64,000 nt of DNA from Ascarosepion bandense (GCA_037127315.1 JBBBDQ010000443.1:2111001-2175000); one strand, 5' to 3'. Counted from the first letter of the stretch, positions 42,945 through 53,282 are shown. The notes: generated by a model from the letters alone, not told the origin. A program made the numbers and translations.

Positions 42945-43045
42945 TATGGATAAATAGCAGGAAAGATTGGGTCCTATTGTTTTGGGTGGCAACCGATCTA
43001 GGAGAAGGACAACTGTAAATTCAAAACTTGTGGAGAGTTGTTTGG
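42945..43045 (+). repeat. SINE-A remnant
   Basis: GATAAATAGCAGGAAAGATTGGGTCCTATTG..TTGGGTGGCAACCGATCTA matches the SINE-A body; the rest resembles 13280-13330 and 22920. Confidence 0.5.
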
Positions 43046-43255
43046 GACCAGTTCTCTATATTCAGTTCTTTCGAAAAGGGTTGTTGGTTTTGCACAAGCC
43101 TTCGTTCCACCATTCAAATCATATGCACAGGTAGTCTGGCTGTATGGTTTTAAGTATTCAGTTTCATATATCAAAAATGATAGGAGAGTCATTTTTGTTA
43201 TTATCATAATCTTTCATTCACTCAGGAAGATACAATAACTAAATCATTGTGATAA

Positions 43256-44160
43256 TAACAACAAAGATGAGGACATTAGTCAGAATGTAAATGATGGTAA
43301 ATCATCATCCTAGAAATTCAAAGAGAATAACAACAAAGATGAGGACATTAGTCTGAATGCAAATAATGATGACTCCTCATCCCTGAAATCCAAAGATAAT
43401 AACAACAAAGATAAGGACATTAATCTGAATGTAAATAATGATCACTCCTCATCCCAGAAATTCAAAGAGAATAACAACAAAGATAAGGACATTAGTCTGA
43501 ATGTAAATAATGATCACTCCTCATTTTAGAAATTTAAAGAGAAAAATAACAAAGATGATGACAATAGTCTGAATGTAAATAATGATGACTCCTTTTTTTT
43601 TTTTTATCGTATCACCCTGAGCAAGGCGCTAATGCCACTGATGTGCAGGGGGCTACGTAAGAGTGAAAAGATCAGAAAAGAGAAAGCCGGAAACCACATC
43701 CTAAACAGGGAACAAGGGACAAGCCTCTTAACCTTTTCAATAGACGTGGGTGGAGTGTGAACCAGGCGATAGATAGATCTATCTACTCCAATTGAAAAAA
43801 AAAAAGTGAGAAGATTGGAAAAGAAAAAACCGGAAACCGCATCCTAAACAGGAAACAAGGGATGAGCCTCTTCACCTGTTCAATAGACGTGGGTGGAATG
43901 TGAACCGGGCGATAGATAGATCTATCTACTCCAATAGATAGATCTATCTCATCCCAGAAATTAAAACTGAATAACAACAAAGATGAGGAGCTTAGTCTGA
44001 ATGTAAATAATGACAACTCTTCATCCCAGGAATTCAAAAAGAATAACAACTAAGGTGGGGATATTTGTCCAACTGTAAATAATATTAATAATGATAATTC
44101 CGTATCCTAGAAATTCAGACAGGAGGTGACCAAGTGATAATAACAACAAAGATGAGGATA
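43256..44160 (+). repeat. 72-bp tandem array, 24-codon unit, SINE-interrupted
   Basis: ACAAAGATGAGG starts at 43261, 43333, 43405, 43477, 43549, 43977 and 44049, 72 bases apart except where a SINE-D dimer (43593-43948) was inserted and for the last unit (97). Each unit is the PLE leader motif (...GAGGACATTAGTCTGAATG..., ...TCATCCCAGAAATT). In frame it would encode 24-residue repeats with NKDEDISLNVNND and SSQKFKE, but stops occur in most units. See finding. Confidence 0.9.
43593..43948 (-). mobile_element. SINE-D dimer in the 72-bp array
   Basis: Minus-strand dimer with A-runs at 43593-43604 (as T) and 43794-43804. The second half ends with GATAGATCTATCTACTCC, repeated as a small inverted motif at 43913-43948. 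Confidence 0.8.
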
Positions 44161-44638
44161 TCAACCTGAATATAAATAATATAAATAATGATAACTTGAC
44201 ATCCTGGAAATTTTGATAGAATATATATTAGATATGGCCACTGTTCCTTAATAGTTGATGCATTTGGCATATGTAATATTCAAGCAAAGGTAATAACTGT
44301 GATGGAACAGAAGTAGTATCTAATTTTATATTGAAAATTATATTAAAGAGTCATGTATTAAATCTATGTTTGAAGTTTGCAATAATCCGTCAGTCTGCCA
44401 CTTAAGCTATTTCTCTATTAAATATGGATCCTCTCTTGAACTGTTAAAAGTACTTCCAAGGGACTGAAATTACCCAACAGATATTTTTCTTGAAAGCTTA
44501 TATTCAACAATGGACAACCCTGTTAAAATTATTTTTTTCGTCTATCACTGATCATGTGATAGCCTATTAAAAATTTCCAAATTTTATAGATGGGGAATTT
44601 TTAATTTTCTATGCAGATGATTTTTGTATAGGTTTCTA
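44161..44638. other. No recognised gene
   Basis: AT-rich, with one more diverged PLE leader unit at 44139-44215. Nothing else recognised. Confidence 0.45.
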
Positions 44639-45480
44639 GGAAACAGTAGTTTTGGTGCAATTTGATCAATAAAGGGAGAAAAGGGATGGACAGAAGAAAA
44701 TAAAAAAGGAAGGAAGAGAAAGGCAGAAAAGGGTTAGGGTAGGAAAAGGAGGGAGGAGTTGGGAAGGATGGGGGCGGGGGAAAGAGAAGGACGGAAAAGA
44801 TAGGAAAAGGAAAGAGAAGGATAGAAAGGCTAGGGGGAGAAAAAAAAGAGAGTAAGGATTGTGGGGAGGAGAAGGGCAGAAAGAGCCCTAAAGAGAAAGA
44901 CAGAAATGAAAGGGGAATAAAGCAAAGAACAGAAAGGAGAGGGAAGGGTAGGATAGAAAAGATGGGGGGGGCGGTAAAAGGAGGACAGGAAAGGATGGAG
45001 ATTGAAAGAGAATGATGGAAAGGATAGGGAAATAAAGAGAATGATGGAGAGGAAAGAGAGAGAAGAAACAAATAGAAAAGGAAAGGTAGGGACTGAAGGC
45101 ATACAGAAAGAAAGAGGGCAGAAAGGATAGAGAAGGATGAAAATGAGAGGAGGAGAAAGAAGAGGATAGACAGGAAAGGGAAGAAGAGAAAGATGAAAAG
45201 GATGGGTGAGGAAGAAAGACAAAAATGAAAAGGAGGGACTGAAGAAATATGGGAGGAAAGAGAGAGACGGAAAGTATAGGAGAGAAAATAAAAGATGAAA
45301 AGGATAGGTGAGGAAAAAGAAGGACAGAATGGATAGTTTTAAAAAGAGATGAAAGGATTGGAGAGGAATGAAAGTGAGAGAAAAAAGAGGGATGAAAATG
45401 ATAGGGGAAGAAAGATAAAAAAAAAAAGGAAATAGAGAGATAAAAATTCAAAGAGAAAAGCAGACGGTAAGAAATAAAAA
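44639..45480 (+). repeat. Polypurine tract, 0.84 kb
   Basis: Almost all A and G on the plus strand, in degenerate GGAAAGGA/AGAGAAAGA patterns, with G-runs such as GGGGGGGG at 44966. The reverse frames give ORFs of 130-187 codons rich in Ser, Pro, Phe and Leu, which are composition artefacts. Confidence 0.9.
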
Positions 45481-46000
45481 GTTTGAAGAGATGTGAATAA
45501 AATGGACACAGAAGAAAAATATCTCAATAAAAGAAAATAATAAAAGATTTTTAAAAAGTCTGAATCCAATAGAAAATTTGAAAAATAAAATTAAAATATC
45601 TTTCATTATCCTGATTAGACATCTTGTCACTTTTCATTTTTCTCGTACCAGAGCAAAAGTATAAACTCACTCATTATTTATTCAAGTGATTTCTACTTTC
45701 TCTGACTTAACGCAATATACTCTTCATCTCCTCACACTGAAGCTGATCAAACACAATTTTGGCTGCTAATAGAAATAACGGTCTCCCCCTTTCTTCATAA
45801 AGCATGTTTTCCTCCCAGCAGTACTTTTAAAATAAATAAATATTTCTGCTGTAGTTGTGGTAGTTCGTCTGTTTCACAAACTGGATGGTCAGCCTATTTT
45901 CTTGTAGAACAAGCTACAGTTCCTTGTCTGTTGATGAAATCAATGAAGGTCTTCTGTACTTTACCTTCAACTTAAAGAATCTCTCTATACTGTCAAATCT
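45481..46000. other. No recognised gene
   Basis: Linker between the purine and pyrimidine tracts. Nothing recognised. Confidence 0.4.
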
Positions 46001-47890
46001 TCCTTATTTCTTTCTTTCCTTCCAATCACTATGATTTTTCTTACTTGGCATTAGTTTTGGCAAAATTCCCTTTAATCTCTGTTGTGTTTTCTATATTGTT
46101 TTTTCATTTTTTCTTTATGGAGTGAGGACTTCTTTCTTTCAGTTTGGTTTAATCTCTTTACATCTTTTAATATTTCTTTTCTTTTTTCATTATTCTTTCA
46201 TCATTTTTTCTTGTGCTGTTTTTTTTTCTCCTTGAATCATTCTATAACTGATAATCTAATTTCTTTCCTTAACACATTTTTTACCTTATTCTTAACACAT
46301 TTTTTACCTTATTCTTTTCCTTTTTTTTTTCATTCATAAATATTTTTTTTTCCAAATTTTTTTTTAATTCTTCTTTAAATGTTTCTTTTTTGCATCTTTC
46401 CTATTTTCATTTCTTTCTCTCCCACTTTCAAATTTACTGTTTTTTTTATCTTTTTACTTTTCTTCTTGTCCAATTTAATTCTACCTTTATTACAACCTAA
46501 CTAGTAAATCACCTATACACTGCTACCTTTAATACTACCTCAGTAGTAAATCACCTATTTAATTCTACCTTTATTACTACCTAACTAGTAGCAGTAAGTC
46601 ACCAACATATTTCTATTTGGTTATTGATAACTTGCAGTGAAATAAAATCAGGCATTATTTCAATTTTGGTTCTTTTCCACAACAATTCAGATATGAGTGC
46701 GTTAGAAAAGCAAATGATTTTCACTTAAGTTTTTTTGCTTATCTTTATTTTCTTACCTCCAAAACCCAACCTCCTGCCAAAATGTCAGAAAAAATTCAAA
46801 TTTTATCTTTTTCCTGTGCAGACTCAGAAAATGCCTCACGGTGAAGCATTTGGTTAGTTTTTACTGTTCCCAAAATGTGTGTCTGTATTGAAGAGATGAG
46901 TTGAATGGGATTAAGTTAGACACCAGTTTCATGAAAGATTACTTATATTGTCGGTTCTTTCTTCATGTAACTGCCATTGTTGTTACTGTCAGGGTTTTTA
47001 AATTTTCTTTGTTGATACTTTTTTCCTATTTCGTTTCCCAGATCTGAAATCTCTGGAAGTTAGGTTTATCTCTCTTTCATCGATTGCTTTTTCTTATTTT
47101 TTCTTTCTGCTTTTTGTTCTTTTTCATTTTATTGTCTTTAGTATTTCCTTTCTGAAACTTCATAATTTCATTCTCTCTTTCTGTTTTACTTATTCTTTTT
47201 AATTTGCTTTCTTTGGTTTTTTTCTTTTCTTTTTTTATTTTTAATAATTATTCTTTCTTTTCTTTTTTTTTAACCTTTTCTTTCCCTCTTGATTTTTCTC
47301 TGCTTTTTTCTACCTTATCTCTCTTTTCTCTCTCTAGTGATTGTTGTTTTTCTTTTTTCTTCTACACTTTCTTTCTCTCTCATGATTCTTTGTTCTCTTT
47401 TTCACTTATCTCACTTACCTTATTTTTTTTTCTGCATTCTTATTCTCTTGTGATTTTTGTTTTTTCTTTCTTTTGCTATCGTCCTCTTCTCTCTTTCTTT
47501 CTATTGCAACTCGTTTTTCTTTTTTAACTTACTCTCTTTGTAATTACTTAGGCTTTTTCTACATTTTTCGCCTTTTCTAAACAATTCCTGTTTTATCTCT
47601 TTTATTTTTTTCTTTTTCTTTTTATTCTCTCCTCTTTCATTCTCTTTCTCTCCTTCACTTTCTCTTTATTCTCTCATATTCTTTCCATTTCTTTCTTTCT
47701 CTTTATTCTCCCGTCTCCTTTCTTTCTCCTAATTCTCTCCTCCTCTTTCTTTTTCTTTATTCCCTCCTCTCCTTTCTTCCACTTTATCCTCTCCTTCTCT
47801 TTTTCTTTCTCTCCTCTTTCTCTTTATTCTCTAATCTTCTTTCTCTTTATTCTCTCCTCTTCTTTTTCTTTCTCTTCATTTAATCAGATT
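46001..47890 (+). repeat. Polypyrimidine-rich region, ~1.9 kb
   Basis: T- and C-rich on the plus strand, especially 46080-46480 and 47040-47880, with CTTTCTCTTTATTCTCTCC-type degenerate repeats in the right half. The intervening 46480-47000 is more mixed. The F/L/S-rich ORFs here are artefacts. Confidence 0.85.
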
Positions 47891-48184
47891 ACCTTTCTGG
47901 CGACTTGGAAACCTGCTACTTACCTATTTCCACCCAATTTTATTCTGACCTCTGAACTTCCCCTTCCATGTTTCAGTGACTACTAGAAACTAATCAGTAT
48001 TTTATTTTTGCAATTGAAATCTGGTAGAAATCCTAGAAAAAAAGGTTTCCTATTTTTAATTTCTCTTCCTGAAAATCTTCTTGATACAATCTTCCCATTG
48101 TAGATTCATTTGAATTACATTCTTTCTCAGAAGTGACGATGCATCTGTTTCTCTTCGAACACACAAAATGTATATTCCTAATTC
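47891..48184. other. No recognised gene
   Basis: Nothing recognised. Confidence 0.4.
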
Positions 48185-48245
48185 ATCTTTCATGAGTCAT
48201 GTCCCTTCAGGACAAAGGCGATCATGTCTCTTTCTATTCCTTGTA
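48185..48245 (-). mobile_element. LINE-2 3' remnant
   Basis: TCATGTCCCTTCAGGACAAAGGCGATCATG matches the 3' end at 20870-20900 and 51713. Confidence 0.55.
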
Positions 48246-48249
48246 GCAG

Positions 48250-48366
48250 GCTTACGGCCTATCACGTTGAATACACCGGTTCTCGCTCGATCACCAAAGT
48301 TAAGCAACGTTGAGCCTGGTCAGTACTTAGATGGGTGACTGCTTGGGAATACCAGGTGCGGTAAGC
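48250..48366 (+). repeat. 5S rRNA-derived head 1 of 3
   Basis: 117 bases end to end with 5S: GCTTACGGCC, CACCGGTTCTCGCTCGATCA, AGTTAAGCAACGTTGAGCC, TAGATGGGTGACTGC, GGTGCGGTAAGC. Confidence 0.9.
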
Positions 48367-48386
48367 ATTTAGTGACAGATGTGCAT

Positions 48387-48501
48387 GTTTACGGCCATAT
48401 CATGTTGAATACATCGGTTCTTGCTTGATCACCAAAGTTAAGCAACGTTGAGCCTGGTCAGTACTTAGATGGGTGACCGCTTGGGAATACCAGGTGCTAG
48501 C
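48387..48501 (+). repeat. 5S rRNA-derived head 2 of 3
   Basis: Same as head 1 with a few substitutions; the 3' end lacks GTA of GGTGCTGTAAGC. 138 bases after head 1. Confidence 0.9.
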
Positions 48502-48521
48502 GTTTAGTGACAGATGTGCGT

Positions 48522-48639
48522 GCTTACAGCCATATCACGTTGAATACACCGGTTCTCGCTCGATCACCAAAGTTAAGCAACGTTGAGCCTGGTCAGTACT
48601 TAGATGGGTGACCGCTTGGGAATACCAGGAGCGGTAAGC
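48522..48639 (+). repeat. 5S rRNA-derived head 3 of 3
   Basis: 118 bases; the spacer from the previous head (TTTAGTGACAGATGTGC) is the same linker that precedes the tRNA-like head in all 5S-SINEs. 135 bases after head 2. Confidence 0.9.
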
Positions 48640-49227
48640 ATTTAGTGACAGATGTGCATTGTGGTGCAGTGGATATTGGCTCAGAAAGAGAAATCGGTGA
48701 GTTGAGTTCGAATTCCAGTTGAATACCCTGCATTCACTTAAGCACTGGTACCCTTGGGAAAGGTATTAATCCGTCCCTTCCCTCCAGTTATGGGTTAAAT
48801 AACAAGGGTAGGACTTGGGGACCCTGCCCTTAAAAAAAAACAAATCCCAATGAATCTTGATACTCGAAAAAGAAAAATGTATTACTAGACACAAAAACTT
48901 ATATAAATAACAATAAATTGTTGAAAGAAAAAGGTATTACCAGCAATAAATAAATAAAGTTCAGTTGGCAATAAATGACCCACCGAGGTTGATTTGCCAT
49001 AAAAACAAAACAACCAACCAACCGTTCCTTTTAACACTTAGTAACATTGTTTTTTTCTGTCAACTCTCCTACCACCCTGTTCTACCTCCCTTTGTCCCTT
49101 TTGCCTTCAGTGTGTCCTATGAGTGTCAAATTCTCCAAACATTTAAATGATTCATAAGGAGCTGATATGCTGTTGAACAAATCAATCAATCATATTATCA
49201 GTTCTAGAAATTTCAGCTTGTTTTTGC

Positions 49228-49753
49228 TGGTCCTGGGCATGACTGTAAACTGCATCCGGCAGCAAGGCCTCTGATTGGGAGGTTGTGAGGAGCATGGAAC
49301 CACCTTTTAATTGCTGTTGTTTTCAGCTGCACCCTGACCCAGAGTGGTAGCACTTGTTAGGATCCCAGCTATGGGCAAATAGTTAAAAGCCAAACTGGGG
49401 TCAAAACACTATGAAAGTATAAAAATAGACTTTTATAGAAATATATACATAAAAATAGACTTTTACAAAAAATATACATTTTTGAAGGAAAAATATTTTC
49501 AACATTATATTTTTAAAGAAAACATTATTACCATAACACAATTTTGAAGGAAAAATTTTATTCTCAGCAAAACATTTTTGAATACAAAATTAGAAAACAT
49601 TTTTAGTTTTCTAAAATAAAAAAAAGAATAACAACAAAAAATTTTAATTAAAATCTGACTAAATCAACCCTCTCACTATAACTGAACTTTAAAACCCCAC
49701 CTTTTTGGCATTAAATAACCCACAGAGATGTTGACATGCTGTTAAACAAAACT
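49228..49753 (+). mobile_element. SINE-C, full length
   Basis: GGTCCTGGGCATGACTGTAA head through TTAAATAACCCACAGAGATG tail. The repeat block 49440-49590 is diverged. No clear target duplication seen. Confidence 0.85.
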
Positions 49754-49814
49754 CACTCTCTTTTCTTGATTCTATACAAGTGTTCTTTTTGTTTCTGTTT
49801 CTTTTTGTTTTTTG

Positions 49815-49985
49815 TTCTTTTTAAATAGTCTATTCTTGGTATTCTCAGTATCCTTCTGTAGAACCACATTTCTGTTGCCTCAAGTCTCCTATTCATCTGT
49901 AAGGAGATTGTCCAGTATTTACTGCCATATAGGAGGATTGATATTACATTGCAAATTTGTAAAAGTACTTTACAGAGGATATAAT
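49815..49985 (-). mobile_element. LINE-2 fragment
   Basis: Minus-strand translation corresponds to SVLQYGNECW.. EAAEMWFYRRMLRI (plus: CTTCTGTAGAACCACATTTC); same region as 21190-21310. Confidence 0.7.
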
Positions 49986-50139
49986 TTTCTGTGATTTAAA
50001 AAAGAAAAGATAAAACTATGTATTTTTATTGTTGTGCAACGGTGACATTTTTTAGGAGATTTTTCTTTGTAATTTTGAAATGGTTATATTCTTGTTTCTG
50101 AAATAAATCTACAGACACAGATAGTGTTATTTTTATTTT
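49986..50139. other. No recognised gene
   Basis: Short AT-rich spacer. Confidence 0.4.
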
Positions 50140-50360
50140 AGCATATGTCCTTGCGTTCACTCACGTACAAATACCTGTCTCTTTACCTCCGGTTATGGGT
50201 TAAATAATAGGACAGATTGGATATATAGCCTTGGCTAGCAACCAGTCTACCGCAGAAAGCAATGGCACATTACTGCAAGATAATCTTCTACCCAGTCAGT
50301 TATGTCTCTTTCGAGACATGATCGCCCAAAGCATGTATCATGTATGCACTTAACTAACTT
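50140..50360 (+). mobile_element. SINE-A, 5'-truncated
   Basis: From GCGTTCACTCACGTACAAAT to CACTTAACTAACTT. The body contains CAGAAAGCAATGGCACATTAC and TTTCGAGACATGATCGCCC. Confidence 0.8.
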
Positions 50361-50724
50361 ACACATGATTTGATGTGTATTGTGGTGCAGTGGATATTGG
50401 CTCGGAACAAGAAATTGAAGAGCCAAGTTTGAATTCAAGTTGAATTTCTTGCATTCACTTATGCACAAATACTCTTGGGTAAGGTATTAATTCATCTCTT
50501 CCTTCTAGTTATGGGTTAAATAACAGGACAGATTGGGTTCTATAGCCTTGACTGGCAACCAGTCTACCACAGAAAGTAATGGCAACCTACTGCAGGATAA
50601 TCTTCTGCCCAGTCAGTCATGTCTCTTTCGAGACATGATCGCCCAAAAATGTATCACGCGTGACACTTAAATGACTGAATGAACATAATAGTTGAAAACA
50701 TGATCAAGGCTTCCACTGGGCATA

Positions 50725-50776
50725 AAGAGGGGGATCAGTTTTATATTGTTATGAAATAATAAACTGATCCCCCGTT
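50725..50776. repeat. Hairpin element, copy 3
   Basis: AGGGGGATCAGTTTTAT is paired with ATAAACTGATCCCCC around a loop of about 15 bases. Same arm sequence as the two hairpins near 19.65/19.9 kb, at an unrelated place. Confidence 0.75.
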
Positions 50777-50934
50777 AATTATTACTTAATAATATAATAC
50801 ATCTCTCCCCACTCTATCTAGGAGTCAAATAACAGGACAGATTGGGTTCTATAGCCTTGATTGGCAACCAGTCTACCACCGAAAGTAATGGCAACCTACT
50901 GCGGGATAATCTTCCGCTCAGTTAATTATCTCTG

Positions 50935-51345
50935 TAGTATTGTTTAATGAAGTGTGGTTGATAGAAGAATGAATGACCACTTGGATCTGTTTTCACTGAT
51001 TGCTTTACATGGAAACCGGAACACTGATTCACTTGGGATTTCATTCCCTGGGCACCGTAAGCAATGGCACTTTCTCTTGAACACTGGTGTAGCCTTCACG
51101 AGTCTCAAACACCAAATGCCCGGAAACCAAAAAAAGTTAGCTTTTTTTTTTTATGCGTCTTTGGTCTTGTGCAAGAAACCGAGATCTCTTGCTTGTGACA
51201 GCTTCGCTTTTGCCAATGAGGCATGCGCCATGTTGTTTCAACATTGCTCTGCTGAAGCTCGCTTCACGGGTTCGTGATATCTACAAACACATGTGCAAAC
51301 AATCTGCCTTCTCTTGCTTTGGTGAGATAAGTCTTCGCCATAATC
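50935..51345. other. Unknown ~410-bp insert in SINE-A, GC-richer
   Basis: Interrupts the SINE-A sequence between TCAGTTAATTATCTCT and CATAATCTCTTTTTCGA; the repeated (A)ATCTCT may be the target duplication. It has a 107-codon plus-strand ORF (50954-51277; MVDRRMNDHLDLFSLIALHG start, several Cys/His) and an interrupted minus-strand frame starting MAKTYLTKAREG. Base composition is richer in G/C than the surroundings. I do not recognise it; a processed transcript or a small DNA element is possible. Confidence 0.5.
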
Positions 51346-51412
51346 TCTTTTTCGAAACCTGATTGCCCGAGTGTGTATTATGTATGGCATTTAACTGACG
51401 GACACATGATTT

Positions 51413-51712
51413 ACACATTGCATTTCAAACATTTTTTTTACTTGTTAAATATAAATAGAAAATACATTCAGTCTGGACAAATTCAAAATTAAATTTTTTC
51501 CAAGGGAGATAATAATTATTTTTTTCTTCAGTCCAATTGTCTGTCGTATTTTTTCTTTTTAATTTATACATTGTTTTAGTAATACATAATTTTCTCTTAG
51601 TTGTACTAAAGCCTTTAAACCTATCAAACTGACTCGTATGGAAAAAGTCATTAATCAGTTAAGACAACCATAAACTTCTCCTTATTCACCAATTTGAATT
51701 AACTTCTATATG
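51413..51712. other. No recognised gene
   Basis: AT-rich; nothing recognised. Confidence 0.4.
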
Positions 51713-51880
51713 CCATGTCTCTACAGGATGTTGGCGATCATAGCTCACCACAAGTTCCTCAACTCTGGGGCTCTTAGTAAATTTTCTGTTTTTGTTATCT
51801 CACCTAAACCCTGTTCTGCCATCTATTTACACAAGCTCATTCGGTAAGTTATACACTGTTTAACTTTGTCCCTGTCACCT
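51713..51880 (-). mobile_element. LINE-2 3' fragment
   Basis: ATGTCTCTACAGGATGTTGGCGATCATAG ... CACAAGTTCC ... CTCTTAGTAAATTT corresponds to 20870-20960 in order. Frame broken. Confidence 0.65.
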
Positions 51881-51884
51881 TCAA

Positions 51885-52025
51885 TATTGTGCTTTTCTAA
51901 ACGTAGATTAAATGTAGCACAAGGTTGGAAGTATGGAGTACCTCTTGAGGATCGAACCCACTACTCAGTCATAATTTTTCTACTGTGACAAACTTGCTAA
52001 CCATTACACTATGTCAAGGTGCCCA
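51885..52025 (-). mobile_element. SINE-B
   Basis: Minus strand: tRNA-like head with TAATGGTTAGCAAG and B box GGGTTCGATCCTC, then the short tail with TCTAAATTAATCTACG-type sequence. About 140 bases. Confidence 0.75.
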
Positions 52026-52049
52026 AAATGATTTTATAAGCATACCATA

Positions 52050-52480
52050 GACAGTATTCATATTATTTAGACTATTGTCCCCATCTTTGTTGCCATTTGT
52101 ATGACGTTTCAGTTTGGTATTGAACTCACAACTCTGAGTCAAGTCAGGAACTAACTGACGTCTATATCCACTGGGCCATGTGTCCTTAGAGTTGTGAGTT
52201 TAATACAAAGCTACAGCAGTCGTGAACAAGTAACTTGCAGTGTTAGAGGGAGATAACTCATGACTTTCAATCAATGCTTTCCACAAGGAATGGAGTTCAT
52301 ATACCCCAGTGATTGTAATAAAGGGTTCGGTTTGAGATTCCTAGCACCTGAAGAAGGCCGGAGCATACAACAGTCGAAACATCGTACAAATGGCAGCAAA
52401 GATGAGGACACTAGTCCGAATAATGTAAATACTGTAAATACTACCTCATCTCAGAAATATAGACAAAGACTAAAGCATAC
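52050..52480. repeat. PLE ends: partial minus, near-complete plus
   Basis: Minus part 52050-52110 (ACTATTGTCCCCATCTTTGTTG). Then on the plus strand: a hairpin AACTCACAACTCT/AGAGTTGTGAGTT (52121-52204), AACAAGTAACTTG, ...CCCAGTGATTG, GTTCGGTTTGAG, CACCTGAAGAAGGCCGGAGC, CAGTCGAAACATCG, AGATGAGGACACTAGTCCG and TACCTCATCTCAGAAATATAG to 52480. This is the same order as 29799-30115. Confidence 0.75.
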
Positions 52481-52600
52481 CATAGGTGTAGCACAAAGCC
52501 AAAAGTGTGAGGCACACAGTGAGGATTGAAATCACTACTCTGTTGTTATTGATCTTGCAAGATGAGCTTATGAGCCATTACCCCACACTGAGGTGCCTCC
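52481..52600 (-). mobile_element. SINE-B, diverged
   Basis: Minus: GGTAATGGCTCATAAGCTCATC, GATTTCAATCCTCACTG-like B box. Same organisation as 51885-52025. Confidence 0.65.
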
Positions 52601-53130
52601 TTCCTTCGATATGGTCTTTGAGTGTTAAGTTTTTCTATCCTCTTTTTTTCTCATTCAGTCAGTTAAGTGTCATACGTGAAACACACTTGGGCGATCATGT
52701 CTCAAAAGACATGACTGACTGGGCATAAGATTATCCCGCAGTAGGTTATCATTGCTTTCTGCAGTAGACTGGTTGCCAGCCAAGGCTATAGAACCCATTC
52801 TGTCCTGTTATTTAGCCCATAACTGGAAGGAAGAGATGGATTAATACCTTTCCCAAGGGTATTTGTGCATAAGTGAATGCAATGAATTCAACTGGAATTC
52901 GAACTCAGCTCCCCAATTTCTCATTCTGAGCCGATATCCACTGCACCATAACACACATCTCATTATGTGCCCTAAAAATTTCAGCTCTCTCTTTTGGATA
53001 AGTACAAATTTACTTTTTGTTTCCATTTTCTTTAAAACTTCCTTATTGCTCACATGTTCAGTCCATGGTATTCTCAGAATCCTTCTGTAGAAGTAAATTT
53101 TCTGTTGCTTTGCATCTTTTCATAATTTTA
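52601..53130 (-). mobile_element. LINE-2 fragment split by SINE-A
   Basis: LINE-2 sequence at 52601-52655 and 52965-53130 on the minus strand: KKMETKSKFVLIQKRELKFLGHIM near 52975-53050 followed by the EMWFYRRILRI-like part. Parts are separated by the SINE. Confidence 0.7.
52656..52957 (-). mobile_element. SINE-A inside LINE-2, TSD TCTCATT
   Basis: Full-length, reverse. Head GTGTGTTATGGTGCAGTGGATATCG near 52950, B box GAGTTCGAATTCC near 52900, 3' end TAACTGACTG near 52660. TCTCATT occurs at 52649-52655 and 52958-52964. Confidence 0.85.
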
Positions 53131-53282
53131 ATTTGTGCTTATTAAAAATCAATTGTTGAGAGACGAATGAAGGTTACTGAACATCAAGAAGGCAATGTTA
53201 ATATGTCAAATAATGGGATAATTTTATGGAATATTGTGTTAATCAAATGTATGTTCCTCTGATATAATTTAGATTTATTAAT
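53131..53282. other. No recognised gene
   Basis: AT-rich spacer. Confidence 0.4.

Larger units (their letters stand above)
48250..49023 (+). mobile_element. 5S-SINE, full length, with three 5S heads
   Basis: Three 5S heads, then the tRNA-1 head at about 48650 (GATGTGCATTGTGGTGCAG; B-box GAGTTCGAATTCC), SINE-A-like body (TTAAATAACAAGGGTAGG), ACAAATCCCAATGAATCTTG, GGTATTACCAGCAATAAATA, the shared tail ATGACCCACCGAGGTTGATTTGCCAT and ACCAACCAACC. It is the best complete copy. An 'ATTCCTTG'-like flank at the left and TTCCTT after the tail may be its target duplication. Confidence 0.9.
50372..51401 (+). mobile_element. Composite SINE-A insertion, TSD ACACATGATTT
   Basis: ACACATGATTT at 50361-50371 and 51402-51412 flanks a 1,030-bp insert. 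The insert starts with a full SINE-A (50372-50688, ending AAATGACTGAATG), then 130 bases holding the hairpin element, then a second SINE-A body (50815-50935), which is split by a 410-bp unknown insert, then its 3' end (51346-51401). Either a SINE whose body was duplicated after insertion, or two SINEs recombined. Confidence 0.7.

Noticed and set aside
44601..45569. Four overlapping minus-strand ORFs of 76-187 codons, the longest in the window
   Set aside because: They are translations of a polypurine tract in three frames, rich in Ser/Pro/Phe/Leu, with no domain or signal of selection.
46082..47527. Phe/Leu/Ser-rich ORFs of 85 and 107 codons that look like membrane proteins
   Set aside because: Composition artefacts of a polypyrimidine region; no conserved motif.
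48250..48639. Three real 5S rRNA genes in tandem
   Set aside because: Each shows non-standard substitutions, spacing is too short for typical arrays, the last is fused to a tRNA-like SINE head, and the same fusion occurs at two other loci.
51153..51362. A second coding frame (69 codons) in the unknown insert
   Set aside because: Overlaps the 107-codon frame and runs into SINE-A sequence at its end.
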